Assembly (NCBI RefSeq): GCF_000002985.6
Contig: NC_003280.10
Coordinates: 3,902,501 to 3,966,500 of the forward strand
Reading direction: 5' to 3'
Source: Caenorhabditis elegans
Lineage: Eukaryota > Nematoda > Chromadorea > Rhabditida > Rhabditidae
Length of the DNA: 64,000 bases
A program made the position numbers and the translations under genes. A model generated the notes under the pieces. The model was given only the letters and a program-made list of their open reading frames with translations, was not told the DNA's origin and searched no databases. Within the stretch, counting starts at the first letter, position 1. Each line of letters opens with the position of its first letter. Of this stretch, positions 21,201-31,986 are shown piece by piece.

Positions 21201-24200
21201 AGGAGAGATGTTATAGTTTTTGGACCATTTTTGGCAGTTTAGTTGATGTATTTTTCAATCAAAAACTGTAATTTCTCGGAGCTTTCGCTGATTTATTCTA
21301 CAATTGGCTTTCAAGCTGGTTCCAGAGAGAATTTGTATCGAATTTTTGGAAAAATGACAACTTTTTAACGTAAAATATATGAAAATTTGCGAGAAATAGT
21401 CAGAAATCAAGATTTTTAGCCAAAATCTTCAAACAAAAAATCCATAGATTTGAAAATTTTGTGAAAATGGTCAACTTTCAGCCAAAAAGCCGACAATCTT
21501 CTCCTCGGGGACTGCGTAAATCGACACAATTTACAACTATGAGCTAGCTACTAAAACTGAGGCTCACATTATTATTTATCCATGATTCTTGAGCTCTCAA
21601 GCTTCTTCTTCTGCCATTCGTTTCTGAAAGTGTCGAGAGATGGAGAGGAACAGAGAAAAAACCGAGGATTACTGTAGGGTTACTGTAGAGATTACTGTAG
21701 TGTTGCATGCCCCAGAGAGAGAGAGAAGTTAGAACATTTAGGAAATTGCTAGAAATTGAGAGGAATAGAGATATAGAGAGAGGTCCCAGGGAGGCCATTT
21801 TCCAGGAAATTGAAAAAAAAGTTTTTTTTTTCGATTTTTTTCGATAAGTTCTGACAATCGGACAAAGCGTGAGAGAGAGGTGGTAGTAGTAGTAGTAGTA
21901 GTAGGCTGCCGGCGGAGAATTTTTTGACTTTTTCAAACAAAAAAAAATTTAAAAACTTACAGTCGCTGATTCGCCGGATCCACTTCGGAAACGATGACGT
22001 GTTGGGTGGAGACTACGGTATTCGAGCCGTTTCCGTTGGCGTTTGACACTCCGTCAGGACGGTCCATTCTGGAATTTTTTTTTGATTTTTTGGTGAAAAA
22101 AATTCCGAAAATTTTTTTTTTGAAATTGAAAATTTCCAATTTTTTCGAATAATTAAAAAAAAAGACACACATTTTCTGAAAAACTGAAAAAAAAAGTTAT
22201 ACTTTTTTTTTATTTTACGAAAAGTAAATTGTCAAAATATTGATTTTCTTCATGAAAAATCCGGAAAAAAACATTAATTTTTCCAAAATTAGTTTAGGCG
22301 ATATTTTCTAGGGAACATTTGAATTTTTTTTTTTGAAAACCCAAAAAACAACGTTTTTTTTTTAAAAAAAAGTCTGAAAATTTAATTTTTTGTGATATTA
22401 CGATTTTTATATATAAAATATTAATTTTTTTTTTTAATTGTCTGTTTTGAAAAAAATATTTAGCCTTTTTTTAGGTTTTAATAATTTTTTAAATGGTAAT
22501 TTAAATGTAAAATTAAGGAAAAAAATTTAATTCGAAAAATCGATTTTTTTTGGCTCAAAATAAATATTTTTAAAAAAACACAATCGAGAGTATTTTAAAA
22601 ATCGGTGTGCGCCTTTAAAAAAACTACCGTAACCCTTCAAGGGACTTTTTTTTAAAAGATGTTCACATAAAGTTAGAGGTAAAAATCGAATTTCAATTTT
22701 TTTTTAATTTTTCGAGCTTTTTCAATTGAAACGATTTTAGTTGAAAAAAAGAAAAATTCAATTTTTGTGTCATTTTTTTGGATAAAAAGTAACAAAAATT
22801 CAAAAATATGAGCATTTTCAAATTTTGTTATTTTGAATTGAAAAATTTCGTTTTTTAACGTTTTTTTTTTAATTTTTCGAGTTATTTTTTTGAGGAATTT
22901 TAGGGTTTTTCTTCAAATTTCGCTTTATTCAAAAAATTTGAGCATTTTCAAATTTTTCTCAAATTTTTTTTTAAACTTCTAAATTGCTATTTTCCGCTTA
23001 AAACTCAATTTCTATGTACCTAATCAATCCAAACTCATTCGACGGTCCACACGACGGAATCTCACGTCTCTTAAAGACCTCGGCAACAAAAAGAGCCACA
23101 AATACTCCAATTGCACTTCCCATAATTGCTCCAACCAGTACATCCGACCAATGATGCTTATAGTCCGAAACACGAGTCAACGAGACATAAGCTGCTCCAC
23201 CGAACAACAGAAATTGAATAACTGGAAGCAAAAGCCGAGAGAATAACGGACGGAATAGGCGAGCCTGAAGGTACAGGGAGGTGAACCAGGCGGCGTAGAA
23301 ACTGAACGCAGAGTGCCCAGAATAGAAGGAAAGTTGAGCTTCGTGGATCTTCTTAGTGTCGGTAGTGGTGCACTTGAAATCAGTGATATAAAGATCAGGT
23401 TGAGAGCACGTCTGATAGCCAATATCCGGGCGGCACACATCCATAAAGTGTGGGCGTTGACGTCCGATCGTGTACTTGGCAATGTCGACCATCAGTTGAT
23501 TGAAGCAGACGCCGACGAAGAAGTAGCCGATGAAACAGTAGAGACGAACGACGAGACGATGGACGGAGTGATTGCGTACCTGAAACTTTGGCAGAATTTG
23601 GATTAGCCATTAAAGGGGCGGAGTCTAAATTTGAATTTGGGGGTTTTTTAAATTAAGGGTATGAGTCTAAAAATTATTTTTAAAAAATTTAAAAATCGAC
23701 TGAAAATGGCCTGAATGGACCCGGAACGAGGGTGTCGGTTTTTTTTTTGATTTTTTCAGAAAATCGAATCGAAAAATCGAAAATTTTTCGTTATTCGTTT
23801 TTTTTTTCGATTTTTCAAAAATTAGCCTAATATTTTGGCCGTTATTCTTTCTTTTAGAAGAAATTTTAATGTTTTTTCTTATCAATATAACAAAATTAGA
23901 TTAAAAATCATATTTTATGGTTAATTTTCTGAGGTTTTTTTTTCGATTTTTCGAATTTCACCAAAAAACATTTCTTTTTTTATCTGTAGCTTTTTTTAAA
24001 AGTGAAATTCGAATTTTCAAAATTAAATTTATCGCGTTTTGCCTAAAAAAAGACTATTACGGGAGCACACAATTCTGAAAATGCGTATTGCACAACATAT
24101 TTGACGTGCAAAATATCTCAAACTACAGTAATTCTTTAAATGCCTACTGTAGTGCTTGTGTCGATTTACGCGAGCCCGTATATCGACACCATTGATACAG

Positions 24201-25408
24201 TAGTCGTTTAAAGAAATACTGTAGTTTGAGATATTTTGCACGTCAAATATGTTGTGCAATACGCATTCTCAGAATTTTAGAAAAAACTGCTTCTCCTCGG
24301 GGAGTACACGACGGCTGCGTAAATCGACACACTTGTTTTTAAGCCAAAATGCTCATTTTCAGCCGATTTTTGGGCTTTTTAAGCTGAATTTTCAATATTT
24401 TTTTAAACTCCCGTACGTGATAAGTCTTGAATTCGGTCTCGCACTTCTTCTCCCAGGCAAGCGTTCGGAATAGTTCGGTAGCCAAAATCAAGAGAATCGG
24501 AATCAGGAGCCCGACGACGATGAGCATCTGTCGGGTGACTTTTGAATCACGGAACGGATAGCGAATCGATTCATCATCACAGTAGAAACCACGACGGACT
24601 GGAGGAATGAATTCGTGGAAGACGTACAGGGGAATCGCTGAAATTTTTGGGGGATTAGCATTTTTTTTTTTCGATTTTTTGAAATTAAATTTTAAAATTT
24701 TATGCATAAAAAACATTTTTTGTAATTATTTTAGATTGGAAAAAAAAACGATTTAAAAAGGTTTTTGATTTTTTTAATTGGAGAAAATCGATATTTAAAT
24801 TTAAAAAATCGATATTTAAATAAAATTTCCCCAAAATATTCTGGGGAAAAAACGGTTTTTTGAAAACTATTCGAATTTTTTGGTTTTTTTCCATTTTTTT
24901 TTCAATTTTTTGATTTTCAAAAAGTTTTCGTTTTTTTTTCAAATTTAAACCAATTTCAATTTTTCTCTTTTTTTCAATTTTTTAAATTTAAATTTGAAAA
25001 TTTTACACTTGAAAAATTGGAAAAAGTCGATAAATAGAAACATTTTTTGTAATTTTTTTTTGTTGGAAAAATCGATATTTTGAAAAAAATTGTTTAAAAC
25101 AATTTTTTGAAAATTTTCGGTTGTTTTATTTTTAAAAAATTTAATTTTTCTTCTTTTTCTGAATTTTTGACTTTTAAAAAATTGAAAAAAAGTGATTTAA
25201 AATGGTTTTTTTGAAAAACTACTTGAAAATTGATATTTTTTGAAGAAAAAATCGGTTTTTTTAATGTATCGAAGTTTTCAAATTTTTTTTTCGAATTTTT
25301 CACTTTTTTCTTGGCTTTTTTCCATAAATATTTTTCCGCACCGATAAGTGTGAGCACCAGGAAATCGCAGAGCACACGGCTCATACGAATCGTGTTGTTG
25401 TCGCTCAT
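18251..25408 (-). CDS. Lipid phosphate phosphatase (PAP2/LPP family)
   Basis: Minus-strand exons join in phase: 25342-25408 (ATG; exon body extends to 25482), 24417-24637, 23020-23579, 21961-22068 and terminal 18251-18452 (TAG), giving 385 residues. The three catalytic blocks are intact: KYTIGRQRP at 131-139, YSGH at 182-185 and TRVSDYKHHWSD at 231-242, with the proton-relay His and Asp in place. About six membrane helices are expected. Family members dephosphorylate phosphatidate, lyso-phosphatidate and related lipids at plasma membrane or ER. The start exon stays open upstream of the ATG to its acceptor at 25482, so another coding exon may exist. Reading through the donor at 23019 gives an alternative stop at 22998. 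Three other terminal exons also fit in phase (separate entries). From memory this is F53C3.13. Confidence 0.9.
18570..18757. mobile_element. MITE copy 1, CACGTGGT ends
   Basis: The termini are CACGTGGT...GTGTCCCA and TGGGACAG...ACCACGTG, with subterminal GATCTACGTAGATC and GCTGACGTCAC. Related copies lie at 20719-20884 and 60703-60890. Confidence 0.85.
19219..19303 (-). CDS. Candidate alternative terminal exon of the LPP gene
   Basis: The acceptor ATTTTGTAG is followed by 85 bases in the correct phase. They encode a hydrophilic tail (KTNPKDTVPTMVHPDQVKPH...) ending in TAA, with AATAAA overlapping the last codons. Confidence 0.5.
19607..19638. repeat. (TAA)n microsatellite
   Basis: About nine to ten ATA/TAA units in an LPP intron. 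Confidence 0.9.
19741..20229. mobile_element. Foldback element in LPP intron
   Basis: The arms are near-perfect reverse complements. The outer part shares GAAATTGTCAGAAAACGCCG and the inner part shares GTTAACTATCTTGCGTTTTC. The centre is about 40 bp. No coding capacity. Confidence 0.85.
20719..20884. mobile_element. MITE copy 2, CACGTGGT ends
   Basis: Same termini and GATCTACGTAGATC core as the copy at 18570, here with TTCCCGCATTTTTGTAG in the right arm. Confidence 0.85.
20989..21185. mobile_element. Foldback element with GC-rich ends
   Basis: The left end GCACAGAAAAAGAGGCGGAG pairs with CTCCGCCTCTTTTTCTGTGC at the right. Internally, GCGCGGTTTTGTC pairs with AAAACAGCGCC. Confidence 0.85.
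21572..21623 (-). CDS. Candidate alternative terminal exon of the LPP gene
   Basis: This is the first possible acceptor (ACACTTTCAG) after the last common exon. It opens 52 bases in phase, encoding a Lys/Glu-rich tail (NEWQKKKLESSRIMDK) and then TAA. Confidence 0.5.
21884..21903. repeat. (GTA)n microsatellite
   Basis: Seven units of AGT/GTA in an LPP intron. Confidence 0.85.
24056..24279. mobile_element. Foldback element, ATTCTGAGAATGCGTATTGC family, copy 1
   Basis: The arms ATTCTGAAAATGCGTATTGC and GCAATACGCATTCTCAGAAT enclose AAAATATCTCAAACTACAGT and its complement. It lies in an LPP intron. Other copies are at 34350-34520 and 57017-57233. Confidence 0.85.
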
Positions 25409-25655
25409 TTTGTCGTCGTCGTCACCGGCGGCGGTCACGGGCGGCTGCGGCTCAATGAGCTTGGCTCTGGGGTCCCAAGTGCCTAAAATTGTTAGAGATT
25501 AAGCTTGAAATTTCAGCAGGAAACGGGTGGAACGAATATTTCAAAAAAAAAGGCTGAAATTCAGAGAAATAGCATAAAAGAAAACGAAAAAAACTCGAAA
25601 TTTTTCAATTTTAGCTAAATTTTTTCTTGAAATTCCTCCAAAAACGAGTACTGCC

Positions 25656-25745
25656 AGACCAATCAGCGTCTTCGAGCTCCGCCCTCGTTTTCTAATTGGT
25701 TGGAAAAGTGGGCGGAGAGAGAATCGCTGAATGGTCGTGCAGTTC
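25656..25745. repeat. CCAAT/GC-box module, long form
   Basis: GACCAATCAGCGTCTTCGAG, then CTCCGCCC, AATTGGTTGGAAA, GTGGGCGGAG and finally CGCTGAATGGTCG. The nested palindrome is about 85-90 bp. Confidence 0.8.
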
Positions 25746-26217
25746 CAAATTAAAAAAAATCGCATTTTAAAAGTCAAATTTTTAAATTTTTCGTGGTATG
25801 CCGAAATTTCAGACTTTTTCGGTTGTTTTAAAGAAAAAGTTAGATTTTTCAGAAAAAAGAAGCTGACATTTCCAATTGTGAACTTAAAATTTAAAAAGTA
25901 GACTATTTACTCCCCCGAAAACAGAATAAAAGTTAATGGCGGGTGGTTTTTCAACTAAATGACTTTGACATTTGACCAACCCTTTTTCCCCCCTATTATT
26001 TACTTTGAAAATTAGCGATGAGTCATAGGGAGGGGGTCAATTGCGAAACGGAAAAAGAGAAAAATATGTGAGAAATACTGGGAGAGTGATTTGATTTGAT
26101 TTTTGATTTGTGGAAATTCGAAATTGAGAGAAAATCTTTTTTTTTTAATTCGAAAAAACGAAGAAGTCGATGCACCATGAGACAGCGAAAAAGAGAAAAT
26201 TGGGCGGTAAAATTTTT

Positions 26218-26575
26218 TTCAACAAATTCGGCAAACTGCCGATTTGCCGGAAATGTTTAGAGGGATTTTTCACGGGACGGAAACACTCAAAACTGTTCCT
26301 TTTTGAAATTTTTCCGTTTTTTTCTCGATATTTTAATATAATTTGTTTACTTTTCAAAATAGATGTAGGAACATTCGGAGGATCCGTACAATTTTGCCGA
26401 TTAAAATTGAAACTTCCGAAAAAAAAAGTGCAATATGACAATTTGCCGGAAATTTTCAGCTCCGGCAAGTTGCCGTATTTCTGTCAAATTCAATTCTGCA
26501 AATCGGCAATTTGCCAGTTTGCCGATTTGCCGGAAATTTTCAATTCCGGCAACTTGCCGGTTTGCCGGAAAAAAT
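26218..26575. repeat. CGGCAA/TTGCCG repeat patch
   Basis: Dense alternation of CGGCAAATTGCC-like motifs on both strands. It is related to the patch at 49485-49803. The +ORF over it is a repeat artefact. Confidence 0.75.
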
Positions 26576-27425
26576 CATTTGCTGTCTGGTTTCACCCCTG
26601 GTTCAAAGTTCAAAAAAAGACCAATTTTCAGGTAGAATCTCAAATTTTGCCGACTTTATAAAATTGGAAAAGCTGCCAAAACTTGAGGCTCTAACTGAAA
26701 ATTGACCTTTTTTCAATTTTTTAAAAAGATTTTCAGGACATTTCACTAGAAAATTGGTGCTTGTGGGGGTATTTTAAGTCTAAATTATACTTTGTAGATT
26801 TACGCAGTTGGTGTACTCCTCGAGGAGAAGTCTGCAATTTTTAAGGCAAAAATGCGCGTTTTTCGACCGTTTTCGCTAATTTTTTTTTGTATTTTCAATG
26901 GATCAGCTCAAACCAACCTAAGCCAAAATTCGCCAGCCTAAGATTTAAAACTCAAAACACCACAGAAAGTGGCAATATTTCCTCGTGAAAACTAAAGTTA
27001 CTGCTAAAAACACAAAAAAAGGGTCAAGAAGTCGATTGTTGGCCGGCCGCAATACAAAACACACACACACTCTTGTGTGTCTATTGGGTAGAATGATAGT
27101 GAGAAAAAGAGAAAAGTGTAGACTAAAACCAGTTTACATCAATAGAAAATAGAGAATTAGAGAGAGAGAAAAAGGGAGTATTAGAGTCGTGAGATTTGTG
27201 TGTCCGTGTGTATGAGTATGAAGACAAACTTTCTCGTCGTTGTTCGACACGAGTTAGTTCAATATATAACGGAAAATTGACTGTTTAACCAGCAATCTAA
27301 CTGGTTTGAAAGTTTGTTTTGAATGGGGATTTTCCCCAAATCCGTGGCGATTGCCGACGAGGATTTCTACGGAATTCTACAAAATTCTACAAAAATGAGC
27401 TTGTGTGGCAGTTATAGAATATAGA

Positions 27426-27735
27426 CTTAGCCTAAGTCGACGCCTTAGTCCAAGCTTAAGCCTACGTTTAGGCCTAAATTTAATTTAAGTTTAGGCCTAA
27501 GTTTATTTTAAGCCTAAGCCTATAAGTCTTAAAGTCTCGTATTTATGAAAGTTTAAAATTTTTGGTTTCACGAAAATTTAAAAAATTAGTTATAGAATAT
27601 ACATACATACTGCAATCCTAAGCGTAAGCCTAAAAGCCTAAGCTTCTGCCTAAAGGCCTAAGCCTAAGCCTGAGCCTAAGCCTAAGCATAGCCTAAGCCT
27701 AAGCCTAAGCATAACCAAGCCTAAATAGCTAACGC
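27426..27735. repeat. Degenerate GCCTAA telomere-like repeats
   Basis: Two patches (27426-27530 and 27617-27735) of GCCTAAGCCTAA with GCGTAA, GCATAA and similar variants. Confidence 0.8.
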
Positions 27736-28134
27736 TCGCCACTGACGCCAAAGCCTAAGCCCAAGACGAAAAGACGAAGATGATTTTTTGGTTTAAAAAT
27801 TTTTTTTTTAATTAGAAACAATTTTGAGAGTTTACTAATTCTCTTCCGCTTTTTTTCTTATCACAATTGTGATCGCAACGTAAAATTTCAAAGTTATCAG
27901 CCAGAAAAAGTGTTGAAAAATTTCAAATTACCCCTTTTTTTTCGGAATTTATCTCATAAAAATGGGGATTTTTAAAATAAAATAGGTGGAAAAATCATTA
28001 AATTTTATCCTAAATTTTTATCCTGGAGTTTGAAAAAAAATATCGAAAATAGTTTCAAAAATGGAAAAAAAAATCGCGGAAGAATGAAAAATCCAACTAT
28101 TAAAACAAATTTCCCTCCAAAATTCGAACTCCGC

Positions 28135-28216
28135 GACCAATCAGCGTCTCCGAACTCCGCCCACCCCTGCTGATTGGTTGGAAAGTGGGCGGAGCGAATC
28201 GTTGATTGGTCGCAGT
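28135..28216. repeat. CCAAT/GC-box module, long form
   Basis: CGACCAATCAGCGTCTCCGA ... GTGGGCGGAGCGAATCG ... TTGATTGGTCG, the cleanest copy in the window. Confidence 0.85.
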
Positions 28217-28878
28217 TTTAAAACTTGGATTTACATTTTTTCGCTATTTTTCTCGCTTTTTTCGTGGTTTTTCTGAATTTGAGTCAATTTTTGAATATTT
28301 TGAAGCAAAAATCGTAATTTTCTAGCAAAAATTCAAAAGTAAAAAGGAAAAAGTGTCTCCGCCAACGCTTCGTCATCCCAAAGATATGTTGATATTTATC
28401 ATATCATTCAGAAAAGAAATAAGGCATGGGAAAATGAAGAAAAAAACGAATGGAAAACGGCGAGGAGACCCCGAGGGAGTGTAACGAGACGACAAGCGGC
28501 ACCGGAGAGGGAGCACAGACGTGATTCAGACGCAGACGGCGGAAGAGAGTCCAATGGATGTAAACAGGGAGAGAAGAGAAGAAGGGAAAAACAATGGGGT
28601 CAAGAGAGGTGGGAAATTTGAAATTTATATTTTCTTGCGAATTTTTTTTTTCAATTTTTAATTATAAAAAAATGTATTTTTTTGAAATTTTTCAATTAAA
28701 AAAACATACAATTAATTTAAACCAATTATTTTTGGAATTAACGGTAGTTTTTCTTTTTTTTTAATTTAAATGCGGAAGTTTTGCTTTAAAATATCCAAAA
28801 AAAGTCTGAAAATCTGCAAAAACAATGAAAAAGTCGACTTTAAAAACGCTTTTTTGTTTGAATTCCCGCCAAAACTAG

Positions 28879-28964
28879 ACGACCAATCAGCGATTTGCTC
28901 CGCCCACTTTTCAGCCAATTAGATAGAGTGGGCGGAGCTCGAAGGCGGTGATTGGTCGGCGTTT
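28879..28964. repeat. CCAAT/GC-box module, long form
   Basis: GACCAATCAGCGATTTGCTC ... AGTGGGCGGAGCTCGAAGGC ... GTGATTGGTCG. Confidence 0.8.
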
Positions 28965-29098
28965 TTTAAAGTGAATTCTTCATTTTTCTCATTTTTTTTT
29001 TGGATATTTTAAAGCAAAATCTCCATCTGTGCCAATTTTTTCCAGAAAATGACTAATTTAAATCAATTTAATTCAAATTTCTTCAATTTTTTCGATCA

Positions 29099-29312
29099 TG
29101 TGTCGATTTACGCACGTTGTGTACTCCTCCAGGAGGAGATTTTTACAGTTTTTGACAAATTTTGCTGATTTTTTTTGGATTTACCATTAAAATCGTCAAT
29201 TTAATCCCAAATATGAAAAGAATTACCGAAAATAGGCAAAAATCGAGCATTTTGCCAAAAAACTGTGAATTCCTCCTCCTCGAGGAGTACACGAGCTGCG
29301 GAAATCGACACA
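29099..29312. mobile_element. Foldback element, TGTCGATTTACGCA family
   Basis: The left end TGTCGATTTACGCACG...GTACTCCTCC pairs with the right end CTCGAGGAGTACACGAGCTG...AAATCGACACA. Partial relatives lie at 21497-21527, 24288-24332 and 26797-26835. Confidence 0.8.
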
Positions 29313-29822
29313 CCGACCTGTTCAAAAGAAAAAATCGATTTTTTAATGGAAAAATGAAGATTTCTGGTGATGAATCTGGAAATTAAAGTACACCGAAAAA
29401 AAAACGGAATTTTTGAATTTTTTTAAACGAAAGTTTTCTGTCTTAATTTTAGAAAGATTCTCCAGTTTTTTTTTCGTAAAACGCCCATTCATCCCGTCGA
29501 CCAAGAGCCCAGAACTCGGAATTTGCGTGCAGAATTGAAGAATGAGGCGAGCAGCTCAATTTGGCAATGAGAAATGAGCCCCGGCTCGCCGGGGAGGAAA
29601 ACGACAATAGCACAACAAACCCTGGAAATAATTAAAGACCATTGAACAATTTCGATTGGAGAAAGGTTGTGGGGAAAAAAAACGGCGAGTGTTTATTATC
29701 TAGAGACACGCAAAAATAAAAGGGAAAAAATCATAAAAATTAATAAAAACGGAACATTGAAAGAAAATAAACAGGGCATGAATATTATGCAGAGGAATCA
29801 ATAAAATCATTGAAATACAGCT

Positions 29823-31215
29823 CTATTGAGCAACAAGATCCACTGCCGTCTTGATGATATTGTACAGATGGTGGAATGGAATTTTCTGAAAATTGGCAAA
29901 TATATGGACTTAAATATTAATTATTCAAAAATTACCTTGTCTTTCCCCTTCAAATCCTCAATTTTCCTCTTCAGATCGTTGCAGAGGGTAACAAATTGCG
30001 AATTGTTCGGAGTATTCGCATAAATCTCGAGGAACTGGAAGAAAGTGGTGGCCGAGGCTCCATCAGCGACGTCGATCGAGTACATATCAGCCATTGTTTT
30101 TGCGGTGGCAAGTCCCATACGCAGCTTACTCAACGGAATTTGCTTGTCGATGTTTCGGTAGACGGCCAAAAGGTTTTGAATCAGGCGGCGCGCTTCGTCC
30201 ATTTGCGCCGAGTTCAGGGTATTGACGTACACCTTCACGAAATCGAGGAAATCGCGCAAACTTGTGGTTTCTGGTGCAGCTGGAGGTGGTGCGGAGGTCG
30301 ATCTGAAAATTTTGAAATTAATTGTTTAGTTTCAGGGACAAAGATGCTTACCCCCGGTTCAAAACCTCTTTCATCATTTGACTTTGCATTTGCAGCACGC
30401 CAGTCATCATTTGCCCCATTGCGGTGAACATCGAGCGATCGACATTGGGATAGAAAGCAGGTTGTGGGCAATACAAAGAGTATCCGGCGTTCACATTTAT
30501 CACGGAGATGGTGTCCGAGCCATCACTAGGCGGATAATCGATTCTTGGCTCCTGGAATTCTGTCTTTACAGCGATCTGCTTCATTTTGGGGTAGTTGATA
30601 GCTGGATTACTGGTCTGATCAATGACGATAATCTCATCCTCATCTTCTTCTTCTTGAAGATCCGCCGAATTGATCTGTTGCAGCTGTGGAGGCGACTGTG
30701 CGACGGATTGGTTTGATGCGGAGCTGGATCTTCGTTGGGACAGGTCGGCGAAATTCCCTTTGGCGTGTTTTCCTTTGAATTCAAGTTTTGTCGACTTGTA
30801 ATATGTGATTCGTTGAAGGTTGTCAACATCAACGGTAGCTTTCTCCCTGAGTCTGAAATAATTCGTTTCGATATTTCGGCACAAAGTGAGATTGTACAAA
30901 CCTTTTGAGAAACTCTTCCTTGGCAGATGTGCTTGTAGCGAACAACATTTGTGCTTTTTCATCGTCTTCAAAGTTGGCTGCGAGCGGAATTTTCACCGCC
31001 AAGTCCCATCGAAGTTTCAGTCTGAGCGTTGCCACTGTTCCCGGATAGCCAGCTTCTTCCTTGTAAGCAGAGAAAAGATCTTTCAGCATTAGTGGGCGAC
31101 TGATATTCTTAGATTTTTTCGCCAAAAAATCAAGAAAATGACTCATATCGACGGCTTTTGCAGATTTGCCTCGCTTTTTCATCACTTTTCTTCCTGACGA
31201 CTTGTTATCTTGCAT
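29823..31215 (-). CDS. SPK-domain protein
   Basis: Four minus-strand exons join in phase: 30902-31215 (ATG), 30352-30852, 29936-30302 and 29823-29885 (TAG), giving 414 residues. Residues about 24-105 (MSHFLDFLAKKSKNISRPL ... YPGTVATLRLKLRWDL) match the nematode SPK domain, a module of unknown biochemistry found in many worm nuclear or chromatin-associated proteins. The middle is Gln/Ser/acidic-rich (QEEEDEDEIIVIDQ), then Met-rich (MGQMMTGVLQMQSQMMKEVL). The C-terminal about 130 residues form a helical block (FLDFVKVYVNTLNSAQ ... FFQFLEIYANTPNNSQF) that is internally similar to itself. Its head-to-head neighbour at 31987 is 771 bp away, so a shared promoter is possible. Opposite-strand ORFs here are shadows. 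Confidence 0.9.
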
Positions 31216-31986
31216 TTTTTGCGACTGAGCTGATGTTTACCTGAAAAATTGAGCTCATTGGAATAAAATAAACGAATAAAAGAGAATGAAAAGTATAGAA
31301 CAATACGAAAATTGAATAATTCGCGATTTTGGTGAATTTTGAACATTTTCATTAAATTTATAAACGATAAAACCTTCCAGAAGTGGAAAAATGTTGAAAA
31401 TATATCATTTTAAAGTTCGAAATTGGCAAAATTTCACAGAAATTCGAGAAAAATACGGAGAATTTTATTAATTCATTTGGCCTAAAGTGCGTAAAATGCG
31501 CGTAAATTGATGCGCATCCGCAAACACCATGACGAAGAAATGCACAGTTTCCATAAATGGAGGAAATTCAAATTTTAGAAAGTAGAAATTCATGGTTAAA
31601 CATTTTAATTCATGGTTAAACATTTTATTTTTTTTATCTGTTTTCACAGATTTTTCTACAAATTTTGACTTATATTGTACAATAAAAAAATAATGAATTA
31701 TTGTAAAAAATAAAGCAACACGTGAAATCAAGATTTTGCTTCAAAAAGCCAAAAATGTTTAATTCTAGACCATTTAATATGCAAATCGTTGCGAGACCCA
31801 TTGGTATTCCGCGCTGTCCCTTTAGAGTACTGTAGAATTATCTTCTTTTCTTTTCATTTTTTTTTTGAGTTCTTCTCTGCCTAGTTTTTGAGTTTTCCCG
31901 AATTTTTAATTGTTTTTCTTTCCATTTTTCGAAAATTATCCAATTTTTTCAGTTTTTGCAGGTTAAAATAATTAATTTCAAACGAA
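31216..31986. promoter_or_regulatory. Divergent intergenic region
   Basis: This 771-bp AT-rich gap separates the SPK gene and the zinc-finger gene, transcribed away from each other. A short direct repeat (ATTCATGGTTAAACATTTTA, 31589-31627) is visible. An outron-like TTTTTGCAG lies at 31954-31962, 24 bases upstream of the zinc-finger ATG, and may be a spliced-leader acceptor. Confidence 0.5.

Larger units (their letters stand above)
25483..29822. other. Repeat-rich intergenic region upstream of the LPP gene
   Basis: Contents seen: long-form CCAAT/GC-box modules at 25656-25745, 28135-28216 and 28879-28964; a CGGCAA repeat patch at 26218-26575; TTAGGC-type repeats at 27426-27735; and a foldback at 29099-29312. 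A promoter-like patch (minus strand TCTTCCGCCGTCTGCGTCTG) lies near 28535-28555. No coding exon could be supported. Confidence 0.6.

Noticed and set aside
21544..21936. 130-residue minus-strand ORF
   Set aside because: Runs through a (GTA)n tract and intron; only the short segment 21572-21623, in a different frame, fits a terminal exon.
26170..26705. 163-residue plus-strand ORF with ICRKF repeats
   Set aside because: Translated CGGCAA repeats; no splice signals.
29996..30716. Plus-strand ORFs of 112-143 residues opposite the SPK gene
   Set aside because: Shadow frames of well-spliced minus-strand exons; they lack splice logic of their own.
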